Positions 21,801 to 29,242 of a stretch of 64,000 nucleotides of DNA are shown in pieces. Source of the stretch: Patiria pectinifera (lineage: Eukaryota > Echinodermata > Asteroidea > Valvatida > Asterinidae); NCBI GenBank assembly GCA_029964075.1, contig CM057134.1:19818905-19882904 (forward strand), given 5' to 3'. Position 1 is the first letter of the stretch. Each line of letters opens with the position of its first letter. The notes under the pieces are model-generated. The model saw only the letters and a program-made list of their open reading frames with translations, did not search any database and had not been told where the DNA came from. The position numbers were made by a program, and so were the translations under genes.

Positions 21801-24188
21801 TGGCGTAACTCACGGTACAGCAAGGGTTGCCGCGGAGGACTGCCTTGTTTACCGCTAGGGCCACACAGTGGCGCACCCAAGGGGGCGGGGGCTTGGGGGG
21901 CTTGAGCCCCCCCCCCCCCCCCCATAGGTTGTCATTTTTTTTTTTTTAGTCCCACGATTTGACCTTGCTTATATGTATGTGGCCTATTTTCAAGTTGTAT
22001 AATAGGGGTGTAAGTGGCACCACCAACGTCAAAATAGTCTGCCGCCCGAAAAAAACTCTGGGGAACATTTTTTTAAACAAAAATTTGAGGCCCCCCCCCC
22101 CAAGCCAAATCCTGGGTGCGCCACTGGGGCCACAATGTCAACCACGGCAACAGAGAAAGGCTCCAGACCTTATGCATCAAAGTGGGCAAACAGGACAGAG
22201 TGATGGCTCTTTCCGTGCGCGGTTTGGGCCGAGGCAAAAGTTCTACGCGACCTAAGAAACTGAGATAAACTACTTCAGTGTCTGAATGCTCGGTACTGTA
22301 ACAATTGGAGGAAAACTACATGAGAGAAGTCAGAACTTACATGTTTAAAGATTCAGCCACAGCAGTGCAGCCTATCTACTGGTACTATTTGACTACAACT
22401 ACAGAACAACATGCACGGCCAACGCCCAGTCTCTAAATCCACACAAGTCGAAGGCGCCCAAGGGTTTTTATAGTTAAGAGGCAACAATTAAAGGAATTTC
22501 CTTATAACAAAAAATAGCCCACTTGAGAAAGAAATTGGTTAACAATAGAGATCCCAACCCAAAGTTGAGGGCGAGGTCTCTAATCTTCTTAAAAGTTCAC
22601 TAATCTGCTTAAGAGTTCAAAGGCTCATAATCCCTGTAGACAGGAGCGAGGGCTCTAATAAACCAGTGTAGTGTATAATTATATGCAATAAGGTTAATCC
22701 ACTGTATGGACACAACCAGGGCCCTGCTGGATGAGGCTATACAAAGGAATTGAAGTCTTAAAAGTAATGTCAGACACTGCTATTGTACACCTGGTACAGA
22801 TGTTCATTGTTAAAGTATGTTTTAATTTTACAACCGGCCTATCTGAACAAAGCCTATGTGTCCCTATGTTTCCAAATCTGGTATCATTATATTAAAGGGA
22901 ATATACATCATTTGCTTTTGCTGTCATTTTCAGAAATGGATGGAATTGGGGGGGTTGGAAATATATAGCAAATATAGTTACACTGACTTTTTTGAGGTTT
23001 TGGGTTCAAAAATACTACAAAAACGCAAGAAAAACAATCATTTTCCTGTAGTCTGGTTCCCTGACTCCATATAAGAAGAAACAGAGCAGTTTACATACAT
23101 TGGGGAATTGTAAGGTCAGGGAACCAGTCTAGCTGGCTTGTACCCGTTCATAGGTGTGTAATTGATTGCAAACAAGTGCGATGGTCAATTGGGGCCAGTA
23201 TTTGAAAAAAGCCAGTTTTTTCCAACGCTGGTCGGCCGACCAGCGTTGGAAATTGATACAAAAATACCACTTTTCTTGAAAATGACAGTATACCAGGTGC
23301 CATGATTTTACAGGATGCTTTACACTGTCATTCACTAACAGTCCAGCAAGGTATTTCAAAATGATTTGGTAGTTTTATTTTTTGATGTTTGCAAATGTTG
23401 TATTTTCCCTTTAACATGTACACCCAGTGTGAAAACTGGTACTATATAACTGACATACAGATCCTTGTCATTTGATTGGTGGAACTCACATCACGTGACA
23501 TTTGTTATTGCTCCCATTCATGCCGGGGCTCAAAAAGTACTATCCGCCCATAGGGAATGGGAAATACTATTGAACAGTTAGATCATTCTTGTTCCAAGAC
23601 GCAGTATTTGTGTGCAAATGCATGCTGGTGTGCGTGTTCGGCATTGCGCGTAGCGCGTATTGTTCCAAAGAGCCAGCGCTACAGAGTTGGGTACAAAAAT
23701 GTTCGTGAAGGGGTGTTTTGGAAGAGAGAAATACATTGTCCACCAATTTTGTATTGAAAAAAAAGTTCAGATATATCAAATGACAAGGATCTATATGTCA
23801 GTTATAGAAAACAAATATTGAGTGACTTTAAATTGTGAAATGGGAGGAATATTATCGCTCGGTAAAATGTGGACTTTTCCAGTTCACTCGGCTTCGCCTC
23901 TGAAATGAAAAAGTCCAGATTTTACCTTGTGATAGTATTCCTCCCATTTCACTCTGTGCAACTCAATATTTGTATAATATTGTGTATTTGTTTGTTTGTT
24001 TGTTTACTGAACAGTTTAACAGCAATCAGCTGGACCATTGGCCCGACATCGACCAGCTCAGGATTGCAACACAACTCAAGACGGTGTACTTTGAGCACAA
24101 CCCCATCGCCAAGGATCACATGTACAGAAAGAAGGTCCAACTAGCTCTTCCGTCCGTAACGCAGATAGATGCAACGTACACTAGGTAG
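9773..24188 (+). CDS. PPP1R7: Protein phosphatase 1 regulatory subunit 7 (SDS22), complete, nine exons
   Basis: Exons are 9773-9809, 10622-10728, 11467-11532, 12493-12623, 13727-13889, 15105-15221, 19548-19652, 21318-21404 and 24015-24188. All introns are GT-AG and phases match at every junction, giving 328 residues (human 360, longer at the N-terminus). SDS22 binds the PP1 catalytic subunit and controls its maturation and localisation. An acidic N-terminus (SDEDSEEESS) is followed by a run of 22-residue SDS22-type leucine-rich repeats and a C-terminal LRR cap (LPSVTQIDATY). The residues reported by mutagenesis of human SDS22 to contact PP1 are present: Asp in ELDLSFN, Phe in KLFVINN, Glu in LELGDN, Phe in SLFVGK, Asp in LDLAGN, Glu and Trp in EEFW, Tyr in VYFEHN. 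The start ATG lies just before a short acidic first exon, as in the family. Introns are full of mobile elements but the coding frame is intact. Confidence 0.97.
9830..10620. other. PPP1R7 intron 1, nothing recognised
   Basis: A CpG-rich patch at 10190-10310 (cgcgccgtgcg) within otherwise AT-rich sequence. No exon-like signal. Confidence 0.3.
10622..10728 (+). CDS. PPP1R7: PPP1R7 exon 2, acidic N-terminal region
   Basis: The acceptor gttacttcag precedes it and the donor GTAAGA follows. It encodes GQFVSDEDSEEESSGPGVEE and PPLELDPDDI. This is a disordered acidic segment before the LRRs; it enters in phase 1 and ends in phase 0. Confidence 0.94.
10750..11215 (-). repeat. AATCCTGCAAAATCCTCC-family repeat in PPP1R7 intron 2
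   Basis: Carries several aggattttgcaggattgagg copies and an internal direct duplication of about 65 bases (caccc ctccaaggaccacatt at 11036 and 11096). Opposite orientation to the copy at 4075. Confidence 0.75.
11467..11532 (+). CDS. PPP1R7: PPP1R7 exon 3, first leucine-rich repeat
   Basis: Exactly 22 codons, one LRR unit (DVDLNHRRIDRIQGL...). The acceptor is ttctttgtag and the donor GTACAG, phase 0 on both sides. The one-repeat-per-exon size fits the family gene structure. Confidence 0.95.
11545..12165 (+). repeat. Dispersed element with a 141-bp tandem duplication
   Basis: Opens with a hairpin (atgcccc...ggggcat, 11549-11576) and GGGTGG runs. Then a unit containing acttcaaatttggttt and ggtcaaggtcac is repeated twice, at about 11860-12000 and 12001-12150. 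Confidence 0.7.
12493..12623 (+). CDS. PPP1R7: PPP1R7 exon 4, LRR pair
   Basis: The acceptor is ttggattccag and the donor GTAGGC. It encodes TLCLRQNLIKKLENLETLTT and ELDVYDNDITTIENLDALVN, two SDS22-type repeats. It ends in phase 2 (AG), completed by G of the next exon to Arg. Confidence 0.96.
12700..13240. repeat. PPP1R7 intron 4 repeat cluster
   Basis: Contains the tRNA-like segment (12993-13064) and a foldback at 13131-13220 whose arms read gggtgatgttaatcaa and ttgattaacatcacccc with a spacer of about 16 bases. The flank ataaacactgtatactca recurs near 57470. Confidence 0.6.
12993..13064 (-). mobile_element. tRNA-like segment, probably a SINE head
   Basis: On the minus strand, GGTCTAGTGGTAAGAC resembles a D arm and GTGGGTTCGAGTCCCAC forms a perfect T arm. 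The anticodon stem is only four pairs (CTGC/GCAG) with an 8-base loop and the acceptor stem is poor. It is therefore judged tRNA-derived, not a functional tRNA. Confidence 0.6.
13292..13592 (+). mobile_element. GGGCTCCGTGCACAAG miniature element, copy 1
   Basis: The left end gggctccgtgcacaagtacc, then ggagagttggggg, ctatagctttt and a CpG-rich right part. Homologous to 32943-33212 and 48806-49044, both in the opposite orientation. Confidence 0.65.
13727..13889 (+). CDS. PPP1R7: PPP1R7 exon 5, LRRs with PP1-contact residues
   Basis: The acceptor is tatcttgcag and the donor GTACGT. It encodes ELDLSFNKIRKLENLDSLVT, KLFVINNKISKIENLGQLTQ and LELGDNRIR. Asp, Phe and Glu in these three repeats match positions that contact PP1 in human SDS22. 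Confidence 0.97.
14150..14625 (+). repeat. Three tandem 153-154-bp units with DR1 motifs
   Basis: In PPP1R7 intron 5. Each unit contains ctgtcatatgaaaagtcag, a t-ggtgacaataatct segment and AGGTCAAAGGTCA (14265-14277, 14418-14430, 14572-14584). The unit spacing of 153 and 154 bases is measured from these motifs. Confidence 0.9.
15105..15221 (+). CDS. PPP1R7: PPP1R7 exon 6, LRR
   Basis: The acceptor is tttgaccag and the donor GTAAGA, 39 codons, phase 0. It encodes HLEALVNLDSLFVGKNKITK and the following repeat half. The Phe of SLFVGK is a predicted PP1 contact. Confidence 0.96.
15289..15898 (+). mobile_element. Degraded T1 element with internal duplication
   Basis: Shares catttgcttttgctgtaat and ggtcagggaaccag with T1. 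The first 120 bases are duplicated in tandem (15303 and 15424). The 3' end reads ctttaa. The central palindrome is lost. Confidence 0.75.
15907..16219 (-). mobile_element. GGCCAAGTTCGGGCAAGG terminal-repeat element, copy 1
   Basis: The ends gggcaagttcgcgcaagg and ccttgcccgaacttggcc are inverted repeats, with TAGTCGACTA-type palindromes inside both ends. A second copy in the other orientation is at 28596-28919. Confidence 0.85.
16386..17370. repeat. AATCCTGCAAAATCCTCC-family repeats
   Basis: A fragment at 16390-16610 and a longer copy at 16605-17015 (cctcaatcctgcaaaatcc repeated), with a final ggattttgcaggattga at 17344. It looks like two nested or tandem copies with inserted AT-rich sequence at 17030-17340. 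Confidence 0.65.
17480..19290. mobile_element. Possible 1.8-kb element with inverted ends
   Basis: The left end has gtgtgtttacggtaac near 17511 and the right end the inverted gttaccgtaaacacac near 19245, with matching poly-A/T and GGCC flanks. The interior (17700-18540) has no conserved coding sequence; the 148-codon minus frame at 17762-18208 is unrecognised. Confidence 0.45.
19548..19652 (+). CDS. PPP1R7: PPP1R7 exon 7, LRR
   Basis: The acceptor is ttttgtttcag and the donor GTAAGT, 35 codons, phase 0. It encodes SNRIVKLEGLDELTDLEELY and ISHNGIQKIENLEQN. Confidence 0.97.
19896..20372. mobile_element. Large foldback element (hairpin of about 480 bp) in PPP1R7 intron 7
   Basis: Arms of about 215 bases (19905-20120 and 20155-20370) are inverted copies: cggatcacaagaaggtaagt pairs with acttaccttcttgtgatccg, and accattgttttagt with actaaaacaatggt. 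The loop is about 35 bases. The arms differ at scattered positions, so the element is not brand new. Confidence 0.9.
20690..21222. mobile_element. TTAA miniature element, family T3
   Basis: Starts TTAAAGGGGCACTAGGTCCT and ends with inverted AGGACCTAGTGTCCCTTTAA. TTAA is present at both ends; no transposase frame. Confidence 0.85.
21318..21404 (+). CDS. PPP1R7: PPP1R7 exon 8, LRR with EEFW PP1 contact
   Basis: The acceptor is ttattgtgcag and the donor GTGAGT, 29 codons, phase 0. It encodes VKLNTLDLAGNRISRLENIS and HLVLLEEFW. Glu and Trp of EEFW match key PP1-binding residues of human SDS22. Confidence 0.97.
21430..21857. other. PPP1R7 intron 8, nothing recognised
   Basis: Short CpG-bearing patches, no exon-like signal. 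A gcgtaact motif at 21493 and 21803 resembles the repeated cgtaactccact at 24680-24720. Confidence 0.3.
21866..22126. mobile_element. hAT-like miniature element with 8-bp target duplication
   Basis: Termini CAGTGGCGCACCCAAG and the inverted TGGGTGCGCCACTG, flanked by a perfect direct duplication GGGCCACA (21858-21865 and 22127-22134). Subterminal poly-C and poly-G tracts are near-inverted. An 8-bp duplication with CAGTG termini is the hAT signature. Confidence 0.9.
22135..22891. other. PPP1R7 intron 8, no recognised feature
   Basis: No exon or clear repeat. A short tandem (gttcactaatc / gagttcaaagg) occurs near 22590. Confidence 0.3.
22892..23414 (+). mobile_element. TTAA miniature element, family T1, copy with perfect palindrome
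   Basis: TTAAAGGGAATATACATCAT at the start, inverted ...TATTTTCCCTTTAA at the end. The centre (23222-23251) is a perfect 30-bp palindrome containing CTGGTCGGCCGACCAG. 523 bases, no coding frame. Confidence 0.9.
23443..23975 (+). mobile_element. ACTGACATA composite miniature element, copy A
   Basis: The left part (23443-23812) has inverted ends ctgacatacagatccttgtc and gacaaggatctatatgtcag. The right part (23812-23975) is a foldback with aaatgggaggaatattatcg and tagtattcctcccattt. Copy B at 25420-26230 has both parts in inverted order. Confidence 0.8.
24015..24188 (+). CDS. PPP1R7: PPP1R7 exon 9, last LRR, LRR cap and stop
   Basis: The acceptor is ttactgaacag. It encodes 57 residues then TAG, including LKTVYFEHNPIAKD and the LRR cap YRKKVQLALPSVTQIDATYT. 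The C-terminus is a typical SDS22 end. No clear polyadenylation hexamer is visible in the next few hundred bases. Confidence 0.97.
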   Translation, partial: FNSNQLDHWPDIDQLRIATQLKTVYFEHNPIAKDHMYRKKVQLALPSVTQIDATYTR

Positions 24189-24249
24189 ATACGCCATACA
24201 AGAGGCAGATATTATTCACTTGGATGTTGTTTGAGTATAGGCCTTTGTA

Positions 24250-25419
24250 AAAAGTAAAAAAAAAAATGTAGTATACTGATTAGGGATGACGTGTGGACAC
24301 ATTTTAACTTCATACTGAAATTGTATATTTGTGTTGAAAACAGTTTGAAAACAGTTTCCAGAATGCGATAAAAACCATTTTGTTACCTTTTAGAATGTTG
24401 CCCTCTCCTGGCTAGCCAAAGTCAGTTTCGTCAGCCGCTATGTAGCCGTTTCATAATCGTGCAAATGTTTCACTTTTTTTCAAATGGATATGTTGCATTT
24501 GGAAATAGATGATTAACTCTTCATATAAAGGCCAGACGAAACTTAGCTCGAATACAAATGCGAATTTGTGACGGCACGGCAAGTATTCACGGTGTGAATT
24601 TGCAAAAGTTGAATGCTTTGGAACTCTGGCGAATTTCGCAGCGAATGTTCCGTGTCATCAATTCGACGAAACGTTACGCTATGGCGTAACTCCACTTACG
24701 CTACAATTTATCGCGTAACTCCACTTGCGCTACAATTTATCCCGTAAGTTGCGCAACATTTCACGTTTGCAACATTTCAGTCACGACACGTTTCACGAAA
24801 GTTTCACAGTTTTTATGTCTGCTACTTACGCAAACAAATTATGGTGTGACTTTGTACGCAATAGTTTAGGTTGCGCAAGTTATGGCGTAGCGAGTGAAAA
24901 GAATTATTATACTGATTTTGTCGCGCGGCAGTGTCCCGGTTGCGCATGTATCCAGAAATATGCAATATGTCGCGCCATTTTTTGGTCCATTAATTTTTTT
25001 AAAGCAATCAGTTCAGGCACAGGGTCCAGGTGAAATATGTGTGCGACGTTTTTTGGTCGTGCGATAAAATCACTTCGAATTTGTTTTTAACAAATTGTGC
25101 GTAAGTTGTGTAAGTGTAAACACATTCATTGATTTGTGCATAGTTATAAAAACAGGAGACATTGGTGTGACTTTCTACGCAATAGTTTAGGTTGCGTTAA
25201 GTGGTGCATGAATAAATATACCTTAAAAGGGCAAAACCTAATACAAATTCAATTGCTGTACATTTGATATTCAGATGTACATGCAGGTTGTCCATTGAAT
25301 ATGCTTTTCACTTGTTCCAAATATATATGCATTTTCACTAATTTATTAGACAGCAGATTTGATTTGTTCTTCTGTTCAAAGCAAAGATAGCATTGTCATC
25401 CGTTACTTAGAGATAAAGC
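24250..25419. other. Intergenic after PPP1R7, weak repeats
   Basis: Holds a short tandem gcgtaactccactt(a/g)cgctac at 24680-24735 and a direct repeat gcaatagtttaggttgcg at 24856 and 25178. No gene-like signal. Confidence 0.4.
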
Positions 25420-26230
25420 TAGTTTACAAATATTGAGTGGCTCTAAAGAGTGGAATGGGAAGAATATTATCGTAAGGTAAAATCTGGACATTTTTATTCT
25501 ATTTTCAAGAGGCGAAGCTGAGTGAAATTGAAAAGTCCAGATTTTACCGAGTAATAATGTTCCTCCCATTTCACAATTTAAGGCTGCTCAATGTTTGTTT
25601 TATATAACTGACATATAGATCCTTGTCATTTGTTTTACAGTTAAATGAACTTCTATTTAAATACAAAATTGGTGGGAAATGTATTTCTCTCTCCCAAACT
25701 GCCCCTTCCCGAAATGTCTAAACCCAACTCTGTAGGGCTGGCTCTTGGGAACAATACGCGCTACGCGCAACGCACACAAAAAATACCGCGCCAAATACCG
25801 GAAACAAGGATAAGGCTCTACTGCTGCGCCTCCTCAAATGTTTGTACCAAGGAGCACCAAGGAATGGGAAAATTGCACCAAGGCAAATGATGAAGGGCAC
25901 CAAGGCAAATTATGGAGGACACCAATGTATAATGAGGACATAACAAAGCAAAATAGTACCCACCTTGTCTGTACAATACAAGCTTGAAAAAAAAAAAGCC
26001 AAAAAAACCCCCCAAAAAACGCGTCACTGCATCAATTCCGGAACTTCGGTCTGACCAGAGACCGACTATTTTTTTTGTGTGGCCTAATCCTAACTGGTGA
26101 ATATTAAATCTCGTTCACCATGGGCGAATGGGACTTTTTTGAGCCCCGGCGTGAATTGGAGCAATAACGAATATGTCATATGATGTGAGTTCCAGCAATC
26201 AAATGACAAGGATCTGTATGTTAGTTATAT
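25420..26230 (-). mobile_element. ACTGACATA composite element, copy B, with insertion
   Basis: The foldback part is at 25424-25596 and the terminal-repeat part at 25601-26230, inverted relative to copy A. About 280 bases (25820-26095), with a caccaaggcaaat triplication, interrupt the second part. Confidence 0.75.
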
Positions 26231-26904
26231 AAATCTCATTATTAAAGTGAGTGAGTGAATATCGTATGTAGGTAGGAAAACAATTTTTCAATGACAGTGG
26301 TATAGCAGCAAGACGGTGGTGCGGGAAAACCAAAAACGTTAGTAAATTAAAACGTGGCAATGCAGTGAACAATATTACCTCCGGGCAATTCCATCGTTAT
26401 GAAAAGAAGTGTAAAGTCCATGACAGAGCCAGTTAACAATGATATCTGATCAATGATTCAGAGAAAGGATCCCAAACTCCTAGTCTGTAATCTCCTTGAC
26501 CATAACTAGATGATGGATGTACAAGATTTGAAAAATTCAGATTTATTCAAAAGCTGTCATAGACATTACATAATGCTCAAATTGCCCATATGTGTATTTT
26601 GAACAGCGCCCCAGTGTCAAATGTCTAAACCCCCTCCTTCCCCCCTCCCCCCCCCTTTCCCGAAAAAAGAAGGAATTCTCGCTACTCTACTGTTGGATAA
26701 TTGTAGATAGTTACTTTTGTGGATCATTCATGTAGATGTTAATTTATACGTTTCTGTTTTTATCAACAAAGTTGACTTAGTGAAAGTTCATGGAATGGAA
26801 CAGTTGCTTGCCAGTGTATACACTCATTGATTGAACTACGTGTGTTTTGTAATGTTTATTTATCAATTTATACCGTTTACTCCTAAATTGACTGGAACAG
26901 AATC

Positions 26905-27365
26905 GCACTTTGTTAACATGTGCGCTTTCCTATGGGAGCTAGGCGTGTGTCGAGAGCCACCAAGCAGTCCTTCTAATTTGAAAATCACAGGTGTGTGGAA
27001 AAAGGCACACCTGGATTTTTCTAGGCGTGTGATTTTTCTAGGTGTGTGATATTTCTAGGTGTGTGATTCTGTGGTCCAAGCTGGGACTGAAAAATCTGGT
27101 ATTTTTTTTCATAATATTCATCTTGGTTTACAATAAAGCCATATTCTCTTCACCGACGTACTTTATTTTTCACAAATTATGAAGTATAATTATGCCGTAA
27201 ATGTATGCCGAGGTGTGCGGTACTGAGGGATTCAGGCGTTCGATTATTTGCACTTCTCAGGAAGCATTTAGGCGTGTGATGGCGTGGGGGTGTGATCGCA
27301 CGCATCAAAACAGAAGGACTGACCAAGCTCCCGTAGGAAAGCGCACATGTAAACAAAGCATGAGG
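26905..27365. mobile_element. Inverted-terminal element with GTGCGCTTTCCTA ends
   Basis: catgtgcgctttcctatggg at 26918 and the inverted cccgtaggaaagcgcacatg at 27331, with cagtccttct/agaaggactg further in. The interior has repeated ctaggtgtgtgat (26995-27070). Non-coding. Confidence 0.85.
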
Positions 27366-27462
27366 TCATGAAACAGGTCTATTATCTTAGTTTGTTCAAA
27401 TGCAGAAAAATTGAAATCATACATTGCATTATGGTTATTAACTGAAGACTGATACTAAATAT

Positions 27463-27707
27463 CAGTCACTTTAATGTGGCAAACGTTCACAAATTTTGAA
27501 GATTATGTAGTCGTACCTTGGCGTCATAAAAATGGGCTTGTAGCAGATACTCCCGACGGCTTTTGTTTTGCTTCAGGCTTTTAGCAGAGGCAGCGGAGCA
27601 GCTTTTTAACTTTTTAATTTTACGGCTGAAACTCCTCTTTTTTACTACTCGATGTTTCAAACATATGATCTTCAAGATTAGTCAATGTTTGCCAACTTAA
27701 AGTGACT
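27463..27707. mobile_element. CAGTCACTTTAA inverted-terminal element
   Basis: agtcactttaatgtggcaaa at the left and the inverted tttgccaacttaaagtgact at the right, 245 bases. It lies six bases left of a T2 element. Confidence 0.8.
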
Positions 27708-27712
27708 GATCT

Positions 27713-28231
27713 TTAAAGATATAGTCCATCATTTGTAATTTGTGCATTTTGTTCGTTTGAAGCAACAAAAGTGTTCAAAATCTAATGAAGGATACTGAAC
27801 AACTAACCTGATGAAGTTTCCGCTCAGCTTCAGCTGTATGTTCCGAGCAAAACAGCATTCTAGGATCTCAATTTCAAAAAAAAAAGTTGCTGAATCATGT
27901 TTTGAATTGTTTTGAATTGCAGCTATACGTGATGTCGCGCACTGATCCGACAAATTATAGCAACCGCGGCGCCTGAGCGTCGTGCCAATGCTTGCGCGCG
28001 CTGCACCGAATAACAAAACGAACTACTAATTTAAATGTTCCTATGGTGCGTCTTAAGACGCACAGTTGGAAAGACCTTCTTTCGTTGATTACTTCAAAAT
28101 GATAGCTTGCCAGAAAGATTAATTTCACAGGGAGTTTAGTCCACTTACTATCTTTCAACCAAGTATGTTTTTCAACAATAATACGCCAGTTACTTTTTCG
28201 GATGGCTGCAAATGATGGACTGTAGCTTTAA
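27713..28231 (+). mobile_element. TTAA miniature element, family T2, copy 1
   Basis: TTAAAGATATAGTCCATCAT start and inverted ATGATGGACTGTAGCTTTAA end, TTAA at both borders. Shares cgtcgtgccaatgcttg and ccaagtatgtttttcaaca with 29966-30316. Confidence 0.88.
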
Positions 28232-28595
28232 GAGTAACGAACATCAACTTTACATTATTCCCATTATGACGACTTGTGGTTAAGGTTGAAAGGAATTTAC
28301 AGTATAAATGCTTGTGATCATAGGGTATTGTGTTGGATGATATGGTATCATCCATCTGTATTACAATATGCAATAGCATTGGGTGTTTCTACTTAGTTCA
28401 GAATTTAGTGTGTTGAATTATAATTGTTGTTTGAATTAACACTACTCAAGATTGTACCGTGTTTGATATGCTTTCTGTTTTTGTTCATTCCATAGGAATT
28501 ATTATTTCAAAATACATGTACAGAAATGTTTGACTTTTTCTGGGTTTTTTTTAACTATCATTACCTCTCCCTAAAATAACCACAAACACAAACTT

Positions 28596-28919
28596 GGGCC
28601 AAGTTCGGGCAAGGACCATTAGTCGACTAGTGGTTGATTTGCGACGTACCTTATGCCTGCGCACTGATAGCAACGTGCGAACGTCTCTAGTCAAACACTG
28701 GTCAAAATATCATCGCAAAACTTCTGGATCCTGGCTCTCTGCTAGCGTTATGAATGCGCGTGGCTATTGGTTACCAGCGATGCAACCAGCCCCAGTAGGT
28801 TGGTTCCGAATAGTCGATTAGCGTAGTCAACCACCGTCGACTAGACAGAGTTCGGGCAAACGTTAATCGGACCATGGTTAACCATTGGTCAACTATAGTC
28901 CTTGCGCGAACTTGGCCTA
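28596..28919 (+). mobile_element. GGCCAAGTTCGGGCAAGG element, copy 2
   Basis: ggccaagttcgggcaaggac left end and inverted gtccttgcgcgaacttggcc right end, with TAGTCGACTA near each end. Opposite orientation to 15907-16219. Confidence 0.87.
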
Positions 28920-29159
28920 GAATCGTGTTTGTGGACAAACACATAGCTGTTTCGACAATTGTTTTAGTGATATCTGTCATGTAGGAGTTTCAACACATTC
29001 ACATGTGTATGGTTCCGAAATTATTGGGCTTTGTAGAAGTGAAATTGGTGTTATAAATGAACACATTTTAGAAATCAATACAAATTCACATGATTGCGTC
29101 ATATTGACGTCGGTTTTATTTCCCATGTATATCCCATACGTGACTATGTATTTACCATA

Positions 29160-29166
29160 CCGGAAG
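29160..29166 (+). promoter_or_regulatory. ETS-like motif before the hypothetical gene
   Basis: CCGGAAG lies 29 bases upstream of the candidate ATG at 29195. ETS motifs near start sites are common in metazoan housekeeping promoters. This is a single motif match, so it is only suggestive. Confidence 0.25.
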
Positions 29167-29194
29167 CGTGTTGGGGCTGGTATCCTGGGACGTG

Positions 29195-29242
29195 ATGGCC
29201 CAGTTTAAACTAAACCAAGAAGAGATCCCCCTCAAAAGCAAG
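29195..29242 (+). CDS. Candidate first exon of the hypothetical plus-strand gene
   Basis: The ATG in GACGTGATGG context opens MAQFKLNQEEIPLKSK, and the donor GTAAGA follows at phase 0. It is supported by its good donor, the Kozak-like context and the upstream ETS-like motif only. Confidence 0.38.
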
